Assembly (NCBI GenBank): GCA_963700705.1
Contig: CAVOYQ010000004.1
Span: 1 to 64,000, forward strand
DNA: 64,000 bases
From: JAHEFT01 sp963700705
GTDB lineage: Bacteria > Pseudomonadota > Gammaproteobacteria > Xanthomonadales > SZUA-36
Reading direction: 5' to 3'
A program made the position numbers and the translations under genes. Below the pieces are notes generated by a model. It was not told the origin of the DNA. It saw nothing but the letters and a program-made list of their open reading frames with translations, and did not search any database. This document shows positions 20,115 to 29,218 of the stretch, piece after piece. Position 1 is the stretch's first letter. Each line of letters begins with the position of its first letter.

Positions 20115-20167
20115 GGTTTTTATTCTAATTCAGGCACACATACTATGAAATGATCTAGAATTGCCTT

Positions 20168-20452
20168 ATGCGCAAGATCGCACGTTTCAGAATCACGCTC
20201 CTGGCCCTGATGCTGATGGCCAGTCACGTGGCTTTGATCAGCCACGTCACTGCCCATTTCTCGCCAAACCTGGAACAGTGCGAACTGTGTGTCAGCCAGG
20301 CCCAGTTGTTTTCAGCCATCCCTTCTTCCGACCAGGGCTTTCCGGTTGACCCCGGATACAGTGTCCTGCAATTACCCGCCATACAGTATGCTGTCCCGGC
20401 CCGGTTTTCAAGAGCTTACCACCCGCGGGCGCCACCTCTCCTTTCAGTATAA
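20168..20452 (+). CDS. Small exported protein beside the metal-uptake genes (DUF2946-like)
   Basis: This 94-residue protein has an N-terminal signal or anchor segment (RITLLALMLMASHVALISH), a His-containing stretch followed by EQCELCVSQAQLF with two cysteines, and a C-terminal RAYHPRAPPLLSV. A short secreted protein with a CxxC-like pair and a terminal RAPP motif resembles DUF2946-type proteins found near metal-transport genes. It precedes an outer-membrane protein and zinc ABC genes in the same direction. The family call is tentative; a metal-related role is inferred from the position. Confidence 0.55.
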   Translation: MRKIARFRITLLALMLMASHVALISHVTAHFSPNLEQCELCVSQAQLFSAIPSSDQGFPVDPGYSVLQLPAIQYAVPARFSRAYHPRAPPLLSV

Positions 20453-20524
20453 TTTCGAACCCTTTTTACGGCCCGGAACGTCCTCGCATTCCGGGTGGAT
20501 GTTTGAATTTTACGGAGACGGCAA

Positions 20525-21915
20525 ATGATTATTCCACTACGGCACCTGCCCCTGGCATGCCTGTTATTGTTCAGTTCGCAGGTGTTTGCGCAGCCGGACG
20601 AAAGCGACGAACTCGGCGCCTTGCGAGCGGAGATTCGCCTGATGCGCAGCGAATACGAATCCCGGATCGCGGACCTGGAAGCCCGGCTCGATGCCGCGGA
20701 AAAGAAAGATTCGGAAGCCCCTGCGCGCCTGGCTGTGCAGGCCGCACCGGCCCCCGCTGAAAACTACTCCGCCCCGGCTTTTACATCGCCACAGACGGTT
20801 TCCGTGGCGCGCGACAATTCATTCAACCCGGCCATCGGGGTGATTTTCCAGGGCCAGGCCTGGTCTTACAGCAACGATCCCGGTGATTATTATATTCCAG
20901 GTTTTCCCACAGCCGGTGAGTCCGGCCTGGCTCCAGAGGGCCTGTCCCTGGCTGAGACAGAAATCTCGATGTCGGCCAACGTGGATGACAAGTTCACGGC
21001 CAAGTTGACCCTGCCCGTGGCAGTCGAGGACGGGGATGTATCGGTCGAACTTGAAGAAGCCTGGGTTGAAACCATGACCCTGCCTGCCGGCCTGGCGATC
21101 CGGATGGGCCGGATCATGTCGGAAATCGGCTACATGAACGACCGCCATTTCCATTCCTGGGATTTTGCCGACCAGCCACTGCCTTACCAGGCCTTCCTGG
21201 GCGGCCAGTACATTGATGACGGACTGCAATTCCGCTGGATGGCCCCTACTGATTTCTACCTGGAGCTGGGCGCAGAAGTGTTCAGGGGGGGCAGCTACCC
21301 GGCCGAAGGGCAAGCCCAATTCCATGGTCGGCAGCACCACGCTCAGCGTGAAAACCGGCGGCGACATCGGCTTCAGCAACAGTTGGCTGGTCGGCTTGTC
21401 CTGGCTGGATGCCGATGCCGAAGGCCGGGCGTCGGGCGACGAAGACAATCCGTTGCTGTTCAATGGCAATACCGATATCTACATCGCCGATTTTGTCTGG
21501 AAATGGGCGCCGAACGGCAATTCCCGGCAGGAAAACCTCAAGTTCCAGGCGGAATACCTTTGGCGCAACGAGGACGGTGACTACAGCCTGCCGGACGGCC
21601 TGAACGGCCCCTGGAATGAAAAGCAGAGCGGCTGGTACGCACAGTTGGTTTACCAGCCGTTTCCGCGCTGGCGGATCGGAGCGCGTTATGACCGGCTTGT
21701 CCGGGGATTTTCCGGGCGTCGCCTGGGCGGGTACTCCGCTTTACCCCGCCGGCAGTGACCCCAGCCGCTACAGCCTGATGGTGGACTGGTCCAACAGCGA
21801 ATTCAGCCGCCTGAGGTTCCAGTACAACCACGACCAGGCCAGCGAGCAGACCGACAACCAGTTCGGCCTGCAGTATATTTTCAGCATCGGCGCCCACGGC
21901 GCCCACAGTTTCTGA
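20525..21915 (+). CDS. Outer-membrane porin-like protein of the zinc locus (two frameshifts)
   Basis: A signal peptide (residues 1-21, cleaved after FAQ) is followed by a short coiled coil (DELGALRAEIRLMRSEYESR) and an Ala/Pro linker. A long beta-rich region with alternating aromatic residues follows (for example AIGVIFQGQAWSYSND, and DGLQFRWMAPTDFYLELGAEV). It ends LRFQYNHDQASEQTDNQFG, then LQYIFSIGAHGAHSF, a barrel-like C-terminal strand. Frames change near 21290 and 21690; joined length is about 463 residues. It lies 14 bases upstream of the znuA-like gene, so it may pass zinc across the outer membrane. That substrate is inferred from the neighbours. Confidence 0.7.
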
Positions 21916-21929
21916 AGGAGTTTCGGACC

Positions 21930-22853
21930 ATGAACAAGTTCCTGGTACGTGTTTTCCCGTTACTGATCCTGGGCCTGCCGTTCACCGCGCAGGCGCAATT
22001 GAACATATTTGCCTGTGAACCGGAATGGTCCGCGCTGAGCGAGGAGATCGGCGGCAGCCTGGTCAATGCCACCAGCGCCACCAATGCCATGCAGGACCCG
22101 CATTATGTCGAGGCCCGGCCCAGCCTGATTTCCAAGGTGCGCAAGGCGGACCTGGTGGTTTGCAGCGGGGCGCAGCTGGAAATCGGCTGGTTGCCGATGC
22201 TGCTCAGCAAGGCGAATAATCCGGCCGTGCTGCCGGGCCAGGAGGGTTTCCTGGAAGCCGGCAGTGTCGTTCCGCGCCTGGACATACCGTCCAGCGTCGA
22301 TCGCTCCCAGGGAGATATGCACCCGCAGGGTAATCCGCACATCCAGATGAACCCCCACAACATCGCCCTGGTTGCCGTGGCGTTGGGTGAGCGCATGGCC
22401 GTGCTCGATCCGGACAATGCAGCCGCATACGCGGCAGGAACGGAGGACTTCCTGCTGCGCTGGAATGCAGCCATCACCGTTTGGGAGGAGCGTGCGGCCC
22501 CACTGGCGGGTGAACGGGTAGTCACCCACCACAAATCGTGGGTTTATCTCGAAGATTGGCTGCAACTGCAGGAAGTAGCGACGCTGGAACCGGTGCCGGG
22601 TATTCCCCCGACCACGGCGCACCTTTCAAAGCTGCTGGCGCAACTGGGCACGGATGGAAGCGGCGCTGACGTAATCATCCGCTCGCCGTTCCAGAGCGCC
22701 AAGGCATCGGAATGGCTGCAGCAGCAGACGGGAATTCCGGCCGTGATGCTGCCGTTGACCGTGGGTGGCAGTGACGGCGCCGACGACCTGTTCGGGCTGT
22801 TCGACGACGTGCTCGACCGCCTGCTGGCGGTCCAAAAAGGAGCCGGGAAATGA
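21930..22853 (+). CDS. Metal (zinc-type) ABC transporter substrate-binding protein
   Basis: This 307-residue cluster-A-I binding protein has a signal peptide cleaved near AQAQ. It shows the ligand-containing segments DPHYVEARPSLISKVRKADL and NPHIQMNPHNIALVA, then THHKSWVYLEDWLQL with further histidines, and the C-terminal helix with SPFQSAKASEWL. The His-rich loop of classical ZnuA is reduced to a few His residues. Zinc or manganese are both possible; zinc fits the small His/Cys protein and outer-membrane protein next to it. It overlaps the permease start (ATGA). Confidence 0.88.
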   Translation: MNKFLVRVFPLLILGLPFTAQAQLNIFACEPEWSALSEEIGGSLVNATSATNAMQDPHYVEARPSLISKVRKADLVVCSGAQLEIGWLPMLLSKANNPAVLPGQEGFLEAGSVVPRLDIPSSVDRSQGDMHPQGNPHIQMNPHNIALVAVALGERMAVLDPDNAAAYAAGTEDFLLRWNAAITVWEERAAPLAGERVVTHHKSWVYLEDWLQLQEVATLEPVPGIPPTTAHLSKLLAQLGTDGSGADVIIRSPFQSAKASEWLQQQTGIPAVMLPLTVGGSDGADDLFGLFDDVLDRLLAVQKGAGK

Positions 22854-23614
22854 ATTGGCACCTGCTGGACTGGCTCATTATCGGCCCGGCCATCGTCGCC
22901 GGGCTGCTGGTGCTCAGCACCCATGTTCCGCTTGGCCAGGTGGTGCTGAAGCGGGGCATCATTTTTATCGACCTGGCGGTTGCCCAGGTGGCTGCGCTGG
23001 GCGTGATCGCAGCGGGCGCACTGGGTTGGGAAGAGAACGTCTACGCGGTCCAGATCGCGGCGGTCGGGGCTGCGCTGCTGGCCGCAGCCGGACTCAACTG
23101 GACCGAAAAGCACTGGCCTGAAATCCAGGAAGCATTGATCGGCAACCTGTTCGTGCTGGCGGCCACCGGCAGCATCCTGTTGCTGGCTGAAAACCCGCAC
23201 GGCGGCGAATACCTGAAGGATATCCTGGTCGGGCAGATCCTGTGGACCACCTGGCAGATGCTCATTCCGATCGCGATCCTGTACACGATCCTGCTGTCGG
23301 TGTGGTTTACCAGCAGCGAGAAAATCGGCCGGGCGGGTTTTTACGTGACCTTTGCTTTCGCCATCACCGCCGCGGTCCAGATCGTCGGCGTTTACCTGGT
23401 GTTCGCCAGCCTGATACTGCCGGCGCTGGCCACCCGGCGCCTGCACGGAAAGGCCAGGCTGATGGCCGGTTACAGCGTAGGCGGATTGTCTTTTATCGCG
23501 GGTATCACGCTTTCCGCCCTGCTGGATTTGCCGACCGGCGCCGTCGTGGTCTGGACCATGGCGGTGATTTCCATCATTGCGAGTTATCTGATCAAGCACC
23601 GGACTCGAGCCTAA
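22850..23614 (+). CDS. Metal ABC transporter permease (ZnuB-like)
   Basis: The 254-residue protein has about seven or eight hydrophobic segments. The ABC-3 family features are visible: PLGQVVLKRGIIFIDLAVAQ, then GNLFVLAATG, LVGQILWTTWQ, and LVFASLILPALATRRL near the C-terminus. It is translationally coupled to the binding protein. No ATP-binding subunit gene lies on either side, so the ATPase must be encoded elsewhere or be shared. Confidence 0.88.
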   Translation: MNWHLLDWLIIGPAIVAGLLVLSTHVPLGQVVLKRGIIFIDLAVAQVAALGVIAAGALGWEENVYAVQIAAVGAALLAAAGLNWTEKHWPEIQEALIGNLFVLAATGSILLLAENPHGGEYLKDILVGQILWTTWQMLIPIAILYTILLSVWFTSSEKIGRAGFYVTFAFAITAAVQIVGVYLVFASLILPALATRRLHGKARLMAGYSVGGLSFIAGITLSALLDLPTGAVVVWTMAVISIIASYLIKHRTRA

Positions 23615-23642
23615 TCTGTGTTCGAGTGCGCCGATCCGAAGC

Positions 23643-23734
23643 GAGGGGCCTGTTTTCAGGACACGGCATAAACTCTTCCCTGGGGCCTCCTCTTGAAACG
23701 TCCTGTTTCAAAGGGTCCTGAAAACAGGCCCCTC
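23643..23734. terminator. Long inverted repeat with a 20-bp perfect stem
   Basis: GAGGGGCCTGTTTTCAGGAC at 23643-23662 is exactly complementary to 23715-23734. A smaller inner hairpin (TTGAAAC/GTTTCAA) sits at about 23693-23711. It lies between convergent genes and could serve as a two-way terminator, or be one copy of a mobile repeat. I see no second copy in the window. Confidence 0.6.
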
Positions 23735-23824
23735 ACTCTCGGCCGGCGGTTCGGCGCGGAAGAGCGTTCAACAGGATGTTTAACGATAAAACAAAAAGGT
23801 CTGTGCAAAGGCCTTGGTTAGAAT

Positions 23825-25688
23825 TCAACGGCTAAATTCCTGACTATTGGTTTTTTCGTTTTCAATGCGCTCCAGCCAGGCGCCCAGTTCGGTTTTGGCG
23901 TGGTCGTAGCCGGCCTGGACGATTTTCTCGAACGATTTGACCTCGGTCATACCGAATCGCCTGACCGGGGGGGTCAGCAGGATGTCGGCCCGTTTGCCCT
24001 GTTCGCGAACCCGTTCCAGCGTTCCCAGCAAAGTGGCCTTGAGCATGATGTTGGACAGGCTGGGCACACGGTGTTTGCGGGCGAAAGGCAGGTAGCGGCC
24101 GCGAAAAATGGCCCAGGGGGAGGGTACGGATGGCATAGTCGACCATCATCGGCTCAGCCGATCCAAGGTCGACCGCGATGATCCGGCTGACGGGTTTCTG
24201 CCGCATCACGTCCACCGGCAGGTTGTTGACCACCGCGCCGTCGATGGTCAGTCGCTGGTTGACCACGGCCGGGGGAATGATGCCGGGCAGCGCGGCGCTG
24301 GCGCGCAGCGCAGCGGGCAGGTCGCCGCTTTCGTGCAGGTTGGTGGAACCGTTATCGAGGTTGCATGACACGCAATAGAACGGAATCGGCAGGTCTTCGA
24401 TCCGGTAATCCAGGTGCTGGCGCAGCATGGCGTCCATCCGGCGTCCGCGGATCAGGGACATCATCGGGATCGTGAAATCGCTGAACGGCTTGCCGTCGAC
24501 AAAGGATTTCCTGCACAGCTTGAACGTCTCCTCAGCCGAAACCGGGGCCGCGATGGCGGCCGCCATGATCGCGCCGATGCTGGTGCCGCCGATCCAGTCA
24601 ATTGGCAGGCCCAGTTCCAGCATGGCCCGATGCACGCCCAGGTGTGCGAAACCGCGCGCGGCGCCGCCGGCCAGAACCAGCCCGAGCGCATTGCCGGAGA
24701 TGATCCGGGTCACCCGGCTCAGGTCATCCGGCTGATCCCTTCGGACGTGGACATGAAAATCGATGCGCCGGTTGGCCAGCCAGCGCGCCGTGCCCTGGAT
24801 CGGCTTGTCAGGTGGTGGCTGCAACAGCACCAGCATGCGCCTGCGCGATGGTTGCGCCCGAGGTTTCCAGCAGTTCGACCTCCCACGGGCGTGGCGCCGG
24901 GTCGTGCGAGGCATCGCCCACCAGCAGCACCATGTCGGAGTGCCGCAGCGCAAAATGGGACCAGTCCGAGTTGCCCGGGAGGCAGTGATACACCAGGAAA
25001 CGGTGTTCGTTTTCCTGGTCCTGCAGCCAGTTTTTCAGTGATTCGGGAACCGCTTGCCCGGGCTGGAGCGATTCCACCGGTGCGCCTTTTCTGCCCAGTT
25101 CATCCGCCGCCAGGCTGAGTGTTGAACCCTCGTTTTCCAGTTCAAGCAGGAGTTCCCGGCAGAAATTTTCCAGCCGAGGCGAACTGTCCAGCGGCAGGAT
25201 GGTGATCGCGTTGAGGTTCCTGCTGGATGACTTTGTTGCCGGAATTGCTGCTTTGAAGAAGGGTGGCCACGTTGGCGGCCAAGCGCATGATCAGGGCCGG
25301 GTGGTCGTGGGCCAGGCGCTCGAAAGCCTCCCGGTCCAGCCGGATCAGCAGGCTGTCCCGGATGGCCTGGATCCCGACCGCGCGCGGCGCGCCGGTCAGC
25401 AGGCTGAGTTCACCCACGCTGTCTCCGGGAACGATTTCATTGAGAAAACGGCCCCTGTCGTCGCCGTTTTCACCCCGCGCCCAGCGCCTGCAAGCGCCCC
25501 CGGACCAGGAAGTAGAGCGCGTCTCCGGGGTCGCCCTGGCGCATCAGCCAGTCACCCCCGGCAAGCTGGGTGACATCCAGTTCTTTCAGCACCGGGTCAC
25601 CGGCAGCGAAGTCGGTTTTGAAATAGCCGGCCAGCGTCTGCAGCACCCGCCTGGTCAGGCCTTCCGAAAGAATGTCCATGACTTTCAA
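23825..25688 (-). CDS. Cyclic-nucleotide-binding patatin-like phospholipase (several frameshifts)
   Basis: This is an NTE/RssA-type enzyme. The N-terminal cNMP-binding domain shows LAGGDWLMRQGDPGDALYFL, then MGELSLLTGAPRAVGI and LIRLDREAF. The linker carries LVYHCLPGNSDWSHFALRHS. The patatin domain has the oxyanion motif GLVLAGGAARGFAHLG, the nucleophile GGTSIGAIMAA (GXSXG) and the catalytic Asp in DGAVVNNLPVD. The C-terminus ends KSFEKIVQAGYDHAKTEL. The frame breaks near 25475, 25215, 24850 and 24130; joined length is about 620 residues, as in the family. Its start overlaps the stop of the ABC-GAF gene. It is probably a membrane-associated lysophospholipase or esterase gated by a nucleotide or similar ligand. 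Confidence 0.87.
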
Positions 25689-27013
25689 CCGGAGAACCTC
25701 CGGTCGCCGGCGAGGCCCAGCTGTGTTTCAAAAATGACTCCGATGGACTGCATGAAGTCGGCGAAGCGCTGTTCATCGTTATGGTCGAAAGGCTGGCCGT
25801 CCTTGCGGTTGAGCAACTGGGCCACGGCAAACACCTCGCCCTGCTGGTTCTTGACCGGCAGGCACAGGATCGAACGGGTCCGGTACCCGGTCTGCCGGTC
25901 CACGTCCCGGTTGAAGCGGGGGTCCTCGTAGGCGTCATCGATGCGGATGGTCTCACCGCCCTGGGCCACGGCGCCGGCGATTCCGGTGCCGACGGGGAAA
26001 CGGATTTCACCCATTTCCTGCAGGTTGTCAGCAACTCTCAACACCAGTTCATCACCCTCGCGCAGGAACAGGGATGCGCGTTCTGCATTCAGAAGCGAAG
26101 CCAGCTTCCGGGTGAACGCGAACAGGCCGCGTTCCAGCATGCTCCTGAACGCGATGTTGTTGGCCAGCGCGGTGACTTCGAGGAACCGTTCCGACTCTTC
26201 CGTGATGTCTGCCAACAAATCCCTGAACCGGGTTTCGTCCAGTTCGTCGACCAGTTCGTCCAGCGGCTGTTTCTGGCGGTTGTTGGCAAGCATCTGCATC
26301 ATGTGACGGTTGTTGGCGATGACCGAGTCGGTAAAGGTCGTCAGGCAGCCGTCCTCCAGGTGCACGATACGGTCCGCGATATCCAGGATGCGGTTATCGT
26401 GGGTGACCAGCAGAATGGTCGTGCCGTGCTCCTTGGCCAGCACTTTCATCCGCTCCACCACTTCCCGGCCGGATTCCTTGTCCAGCGAAGCGGTCGGTTC
26501 GTCCGCCAGCAGCATAGCCGGTTCCGATACCAGGGCGCGGGCGATGGCGACCCGCTGGCGCTGCCCGCCGGACAACTGGTCCGGCTTGTGGTGAATGCGT
26601 TCGCCCAGGCCGACCGCATTGAGCATATGCATTGCTCGTTCGCGGTGCTCGGAGCGCGGGAATTTGCCACTGCCCCGGATGCCGAGTTCAACGTTCTGCA
26701 GCGCGGACAAGGCGGCCAGGAGATTGTGCTGCTGGAAAATGAAACCGATCTGCCGGCGGACTTTTTCCAGCGTCGCCGGCCGTGCGTTGAGCAGTTCGTG
26801 GCCCAGGATCTCCACGCTGCCTTCCTGCGCGGAACGCAAGGCGCCCACCAGCGTGAGCATCGTGGTCTTTCCGGAACCGGAGGGGCCGGTGACAATGACA
26901 ATTTCGCCCTTGTGGATTTCAACCGACACATCGAACAGGATTTGCTTCTTCAACCCGCCCTTGCCGTAGGAATGGTTGAGCCCGGTTACCTTGATTGGCG
27001 GCGACCGGTCCAT
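25685..27013 (-). CDS. ABC exporter ATPase (DevA type) fused to a C-terminal GAF domain
   Basis: Residues 1 to about 230 form an ABC ATPase of the MacB/DevA class: Walker A GPSGSGKTT, Q-loop FIFQQHNLLAA, signature LSGGQRQRVAIARAL, Walker B AMLLADEPTASLD, H-loop LLVTHD. After a helical linker (about 250-290), residues 290-440 form a GAF domain with RASLFLREGDELVLRVA, VGTGIAGAVAQGGETIRIDD and RSILCLPVKNQQGEVFAVAQL. DevA proteins normally end after about 230 residues, so the GAF part is a fusion. The ATG at 27013 overlaps the permease stop (TGATG) and fixes the start. The gene sits between the permease and the patatin enzyme in one operon. Confidence 0.92.
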   Translation of the reverse strand: MDRSPPIKVTGLNHSYGKGGLKKQILFDVSVEIHKGEIVIVTGPSGSGKTTMLTLVGALRSAQEGSVEILGHELLNARPATLEKVRRQIGFIFQQHNLLAALSALQNVELGIRGSGKFPRSEHRERAMHMLNAVGLGERIHHKPDQLSGGQRQRVAIARALVSEPAMLLADEPTASLDKESGREVVERMKVLAKEHGTTILLVTHDNRILDIADRIVHLEDGCLTTFTDSVIANNRHMMQMLANNRQKQPLDELVDELDETRFRDLLADITEESERFLEVTALANNIAFRSMLERGLFAFTRKLASLLNAERASLFLREGDELVLRVADNLQEMGEIRFPVGTGIAGAVAQGGETIRIDDAYEDPRFNRDVDRQTGYRTRSILCLPVKNQQGEVFAVAQLLNRKDGQPFDHNDEQRFADFMQSIGVIFETQLGLAGDRRFSG

Positions 27014-28155
27014 CAGAACACGTCCGCCGGGTCGAGTCGCCGCACTTTGCGCACCGCCATCATCGCGGAAATGGCGCACATGCCCAGGGTCATCAGGAAA
27101 ACCGTCAGCGCCCGTTCCTGCGTGATGTAGAGCGGCAGGTTGGTGGCTGCCGCGGCCTTTCCGTACAGCCACCAGACCACGGCCAGTCCGGGCAGGTAAC
27201 CGAGCACCGCCAGGATCACCGCCTGCTGCAGCACGATGCCGGAAACAAAACGGTTGCGGTAGCCGATGGCCCGCAGCGTCGCGTATTCGTTGAGGTGCTC
27301 CGACACGTCGGCGAACAGGATCTGGTACACGATAATGGCGCCGACCACGAACCCCATGATCGCTCCGAAGGCGAAAATGTAGCCGATCGGTGTCGCGGAA
27401 TTCCAGTAGTCTTTTTCGCGTTGCACGAACTGTTGTTTGGTCATCACCAGCACATCGCCGGGCAGGTATTCCGCCAGTGCATCGCGCACCCGGTTTGCGT
27501 CGCTGCCGGGTTTCAGGCGGATCAGGCCCAGCTGGATTTCATTCCGCGAACGGCCGGGAAACAGGCGCAGCCAGTTATCGTCGCTGGTGATCACGGTTCC
27601 GTCGATCCCGAACGAGGTGCCCATTTGAAACAGGCCAACCACTTCGATCTCCCGGTCGTTGATCTCGGTAACCACGGGTTCGCCGGCCAGCAATGTTTCT
27701 TCCACCGGCCCGAATTCCGGCCGGGAGGCGCTGTCGAACAGCACCACGTCCTGTTGGGTCAGCAGTTTTTTTGCCTGGTCGAAGCCTTCGATTTTCAGCA
27801 GCGGGGAGTCCGGATGAAACCCGATGGTGTTGATGCTGCGACGCATGTTGTCCCAGGGGTTTTTCCAGACGGACGGGAAAATATAGACCGGCGTGATGTC
27901 CTCCACCGCGTCGTAGCCCAGCGCCTGGTAGAGGCGGCGAATCGAGAACGGCTGTGGCCGAACGATAAAGACGCTGTCCGGGCTGAACAGGGCAATGTCG
28001 TAATCGAAGCGCTCGTGAAATCGCACTGCGCTTTCAAACAGCGCCGAGCGGAACCCGAGTTGCATCATGATCAGCAGCACCGCGAAGGAAATTCCGGACA
28101 GGGCGACGATCAGCCGCAGGGGCTTGTGTTTGAGTTGCAGCCAGCCCAGCAGCAT
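27013..28155 (-). CDS. DevC-type ABC exporter permease (FtsX/MacB fold)
   Basis: The 380-residue protein has one N-terminal membrane segment (LRLIVALSGISFAVLLIMMQ), a large periplasmic domain, and three C-terminal segments (YIFAFGAIMGFVVGAIIVYQ; FVSGIVLQQAVILAVLGYLP; LTVFLMTLGMCAISAMMAV). This is the four-helix topology of type VII exporters. The C-terminal VRRLDPADVF is the usual coupling end. It overlaps both neighbours by TGATG junctions: a HlyD protein upstream and an ATPase downstream. In cyanobacteria the DevBCA set exports glycolipids. The substrate here is unknown. Confidence 0.9.
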   Translation of the reverse strand: MLLGWLQLKHKPLRLIVALSGISFAVLLIMMQLGFRSALFESAVRFHERFDYDIALFSPDSVFIVRPQPFSIRRLYQALGYDAVEDITPVYIFPSVWKNPWDNMRRSINTIGFHPDSPLLKIEGFDQAKKLLTQQDVVLFDSASRPEFGPVEETLLAGEPVVTEINDREIEVVGLFQMGTSFGIDGTVITSDDNWLRLFPGRSRNEIQLGLIRLKPGSDANRVRDALAEYLPGDVLVMTKQQFVQREKDYWNSATPIGYIFAFGAIMGFVVGAIIVYQILFADVSEHLNEYATLRAIGYRNRFVSGIVLQQAVILAVLGYLPGLAVVWWLYGKAAAATNLPLYITQERALTVFLMTLGMCAISAMMAVRKVRRLDPADVF

Positions 28156-29120
28156 CAGGGGTGAATCACCACGTCTACCTGCAGGTTGCTGAGGCTGGCG
28201 GCCGCAGCGGAATCATCCAGCGCGATGGTCACTTCAACGATCCGCGCGTCCTTGCGGGCGGCCGGATCGGTGCCGATCTGGTCCTGCTTCTGGACTTTTT
28301 GATGGATGCGCTCGACCGTGCCGGTCAATTCACTTGCCAGGGCCGCGCTGCTGATGGTGGCGCGCTGGCCGGTTTTGACCCGGCGGATGTCGGTTTCATA
28401 GACCTCGGCGACGGCCTTCATCTGGCTGACCTGGGCCAGTTCCAGGATGCCGGCTTCGCCAATCAGTTCTCCCGGCCGCACGATGATGTCGATCACGCGC
28501 CCGTCGACCGGTGCATAAACCATCGATCTTTGCCGCTCTGCTTCGACCCGGGCCAGCTTGGCGCGGGCTACTTCAACCCCGGTTTCAGACAACCGCACGG
28601 CAGTTGTCGCGCTGGCGCAGGACGCCTTCCTGGCCTCGGCTTCGCCCCTTGCGTTGTCCGCTTCCTCTTCGCCCGCGACGCCCTGTGCCTGGAGACGGGC
28701 CCTGCGTTCGGCTTCCTGGGCGGCGACATCGGCGCGGACACAGGCTTCCACGGCATTGCTGCGGGCGGCTTCGACTTCCCGTTCGGCATACACCACGCCC
28801 GTTTCGGCCTCCCGGGCCAGCGCTGCCATCACCGCCGCGGTGTCGGTCACCGCCAGCAAGTCGCCTTTCCTGACGTCATCGCCTTCTTCCACGTGCAACT
28901 CGATCAACAGCCCCCCCAGCAAAGCCTGGGGCGTGGATGGCGCCGTCACTTTTATGATTCCATTTCCGGGTTCAAGACGGCCAAGCGCCGACACACCCTG
29001 CGGGGCCTGTGCCGCTGCGCTTGCGGCGATCAGCAGGGCGGCCAGGCCGGCGGCGCATGAGACACGGCATTTGCGGCGAAACATGCTCTGTTCAATATCA
29101 ATCAGAGGATTCTTAAGCAT
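28155..29120 (-). CDS. DevB/HlyD-type periplasmic adaptor
   Basis: The protein has up to 321 residues; the ATG at 29084 (MFRRKCRVSCAAGLAALLIA) gives a better signal or anchor segment than the longer start. It has the lipoyl-like half-motifs GVSALGRLEPGNG and HVEEGDDVRKGDLLAV. A long Ala/Glu/Arg coiled-coil hairpin (about residues 85-195) follows, then YAPVDGRVIDIIVRPGELIG and a beta-barrel part. It is the adaptor of the DevBCA-like exporter and the first gene of that operon. Confidence 0.9.
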   Translation of the reverse strand: MLKNPLIDIEQSMFRRKCRVSCAAGLAALLIAASAAAQAPQGVSALGRLEPGNGIIKVTAPSTPQALLGGLLIELHVEEGDDVRKGDLLAVTDTAAVMAALAREAETGVVYAEREVEAARSNAVEACVRADVAAQEAERRARLQAQGVAGEEEADNARGEAEARKASCASATTAVRLSETGVEVARAKLARVEAERQRSMVYAPVDGRVIDIIVRPGELIGEAGILELAQVSQMKAVAEVYETDIRRVKTGQRATISSAALASELTGTVERIHQKVQKQDQIGTDPAARKDARIVEVTIALDDSAAAASLSNLQVDVVIHP

Positions 29121-29218
29121 CCTTTGGAGACTCCCTCAAGTCTGGTTTTCCGGTTCGGTTTGCCCTTATTCGGCAACTTGTTTTGATGGTTTGCTGTTTT
29201 GGATTCAGAATAGCAGGC

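Noticed and set aside
20135..20167. A possible Zur operator before the small zinc-locus gene
   Set aside because: GAAATG is present, but the second half-site does not match in sequence or spacing, so I could not support it.
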